From Bactericera cockerelli (lineage: Eukaryota; Arthropoda; Insecta; Hemiptera; Triozidae): a DNA stretch of 64,000 bases. The position numbers were made by a program, and so were the translations under genes. The notes beneath the pieces were generated by a model that saw only the letters and a program-made list of their open reading frames with translations, was not told the DNA's origin and did no database searches. Of the stretch, positions 63,160 through 64,000 are shown one piece after another (position 1 is the stretch's first letter; every line of letters begins with the position of its first letter). The stretch is from NCBI GenBank assembly GCA_024516035.1, contig CM044966.1, positions 3,065,828 through 3,129,827 of the forward strand, written 5' to 3'.

Positions 63160-63212
63160 GTGAGTGTTTACGAGACTTGTTTATTTATTATTTATTTATT
63201 TATTTATTGGAC

Positions 63213-63395
63213 AGTAGTCACCATGGCAAAGTGAGTTAGCGCGCTAGGCATTGCACGCATGGTGACCTGGGTTCGATCCCCAGCGGAGCAGGAATTTTTC
63301 TGCTCTGTACTTGGATGTGTACTCATACCTCGTGAGGAAAAATGAAGAGTTACTTGTAGGAGTAACGACCAGTGGCGGCATTAACAGAGTGAAAA
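63213..63395 (+). repeat. SINE-E, full-length
   Basis: GTCACCATGGCAAAGTGAGT, TAGCGCGCTAGGCATTGCAC, GGGTTCGATCCCCAGCGG, ATTTTTCTGCTCTGTACTTG, CCTCGTGAGGAAAAATGAAG, GAGTAACGACCAGTGGCGGC. Confidence 0.78.
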
Positions 63396-63715
63396 GAAAT
63401 GAATGTAATAGAATAATTCGAAATGTAAAGGAGGCTCTTAGTAATGCTGCGCTACCCACAAAAAATGTGAAGAGGCCTTGTGCTTCACCACAAATAAAAT
63501 CATACATATTTATTTATTGGAGGTTGGGGGGTTTAACAAATAATTATTATAAGTGTTTTTTTTTTATATAGGTATATTCTATCAGATATACCTACCATAT
63601 TTCTTTGTAAAATTGTTTATTTTTTTACATCTTTCTGTTAATCTTTTTAACTGTACTAATTTGAAAATAAAGGCGTCAAATCTGGACACGTACCTAATAA
63701 TAATAATAATAATAA
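63396..63715. other. Intron, nothing recognised
   Basis: AT-rich with a TAA microsatellite at 63695-63718. Confidence 0.35.
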
Positions 63716-63721
63716 TAACTG

Positions 63722-63870
63722 CCTGGTCATGTCAGGACGGGGGTTTCACCCTCCATTCGCTCAAAACTCACAAACCAGCTACTCTAATCAAACTGATTGG
63801 GATTGGGAATACCCAGCATCACGAGAGTTAGAAATTGGTCACCCATCCAAGTCCTAGCAATCTCTGTCCC
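63722..63870 (-). repeat. SINE-5S, with start of 5S-like head
   Basis: On +: GGTCATGTCAGGACGGGGGT, CACCCTCCATTCGCTC, AGCATCACGAGAGTTAGAAA, TTGGTCACCCATCCAAGTCC. The 5S-like head is lost after AAGTCCTAGCAA. Confidence 0.65.
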
Positions 63871-64000
63871 TACTCTATCAAAGAATTTCTGGACGCAGCG
63901 CGTGAAGGGGCGCTGGAGGGAAGTCTTCTCAATGGATCAAAATTTCCTCCTCAAGTTTTTTTTATTTATTTATTTTTATTATTATTTTTTATTTTATTTT
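63871..64000. other. Unassigned right edge
   Basis: GGACGCAGCGCGTGAAGGGG and neighbouring bases are medium GC and unique here. Then an AT microsatellite. No supported exon. Confidence 0.3.

Overview
This is AT-rich nuclear DNA from an animal, most likely an insect. The evidence is long introns with GT-AG junctions, many short retroposons with tRNA-like heads, TA-, TTAA- and 8-bp-flanked DNA transposon remnants, and a zinc-finger gene of the Oaz/ZNF423/ZNF521 type. I cannot name the species. There are no bacterial operons, no CRISPR array, and no free-standing tRNA or rRNA gene I would trust; every tRNA-like or 5S-like stretch belongs to a dispersed repeat.

Two protein-coding genes can be supported. 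The first, on the + strand, is spread over 31.4-63.2 kb: 14 exons whose phases fit end to end and which encode about 16 C2H2 zinc fingers in the order of the vertebrate ZNF423/ZNF521 family. The gene is open at the right edge, and its 5' end is not certain. An exon-like segment at 18.9 kb ends in the phase needed to join the first sure exon and may belong to it. The second gene, on the - strand (49.6-53.0 kb), lies inside one intron of the zinc-finger gene. It encodes a secreted M14 carboxypeptidase-like protein in three exons. Several catalytic positions are replaced, so it is probably an inactive pseudoenzyme.

Layout: 0-18 kb is gene-poor and packed with repeats. 18.9-19.9 kb is a tandem array of an exon end with its splice donor. 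20-31 kb is repeats, including a complete 2.8 kb hAT-like element (25.67-28.47 kb) with a perfect 8-bp target duplication. 31.4-63.2 kb is the zinc-finger gene with the nested peptidase-like gene. For cross-reference I use local names for repeat families: A (no tRNA-like head), SINE-B to SINE-H (tRNA-like heads), SINE-5S (5S-rRNA-like segment), Rt1 and Rt2 (retroposon 3' ends with AATAAA), P (short palindromic element), Q, S, U, V, and several inverted-repeat elements.

The most unusual property is that many exon edges of the zinc-finger gene, together with their splice donor or acceptor, are tandemly copied 2 to 8 times (near 19, 43.9, 44.4-45.1, 46.2, 47.6, 48.1, 55.7, 57.6, 59.2 and 60.8 kb). 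One whole-exon head is also copied in inverted orientation (57.0 kb). This makes arrays of decoy splice sites, one of them in frame. Either splice-site-seeded minisatellites are a real feature of this genome or the assembly has a systematic fault at exon edges.
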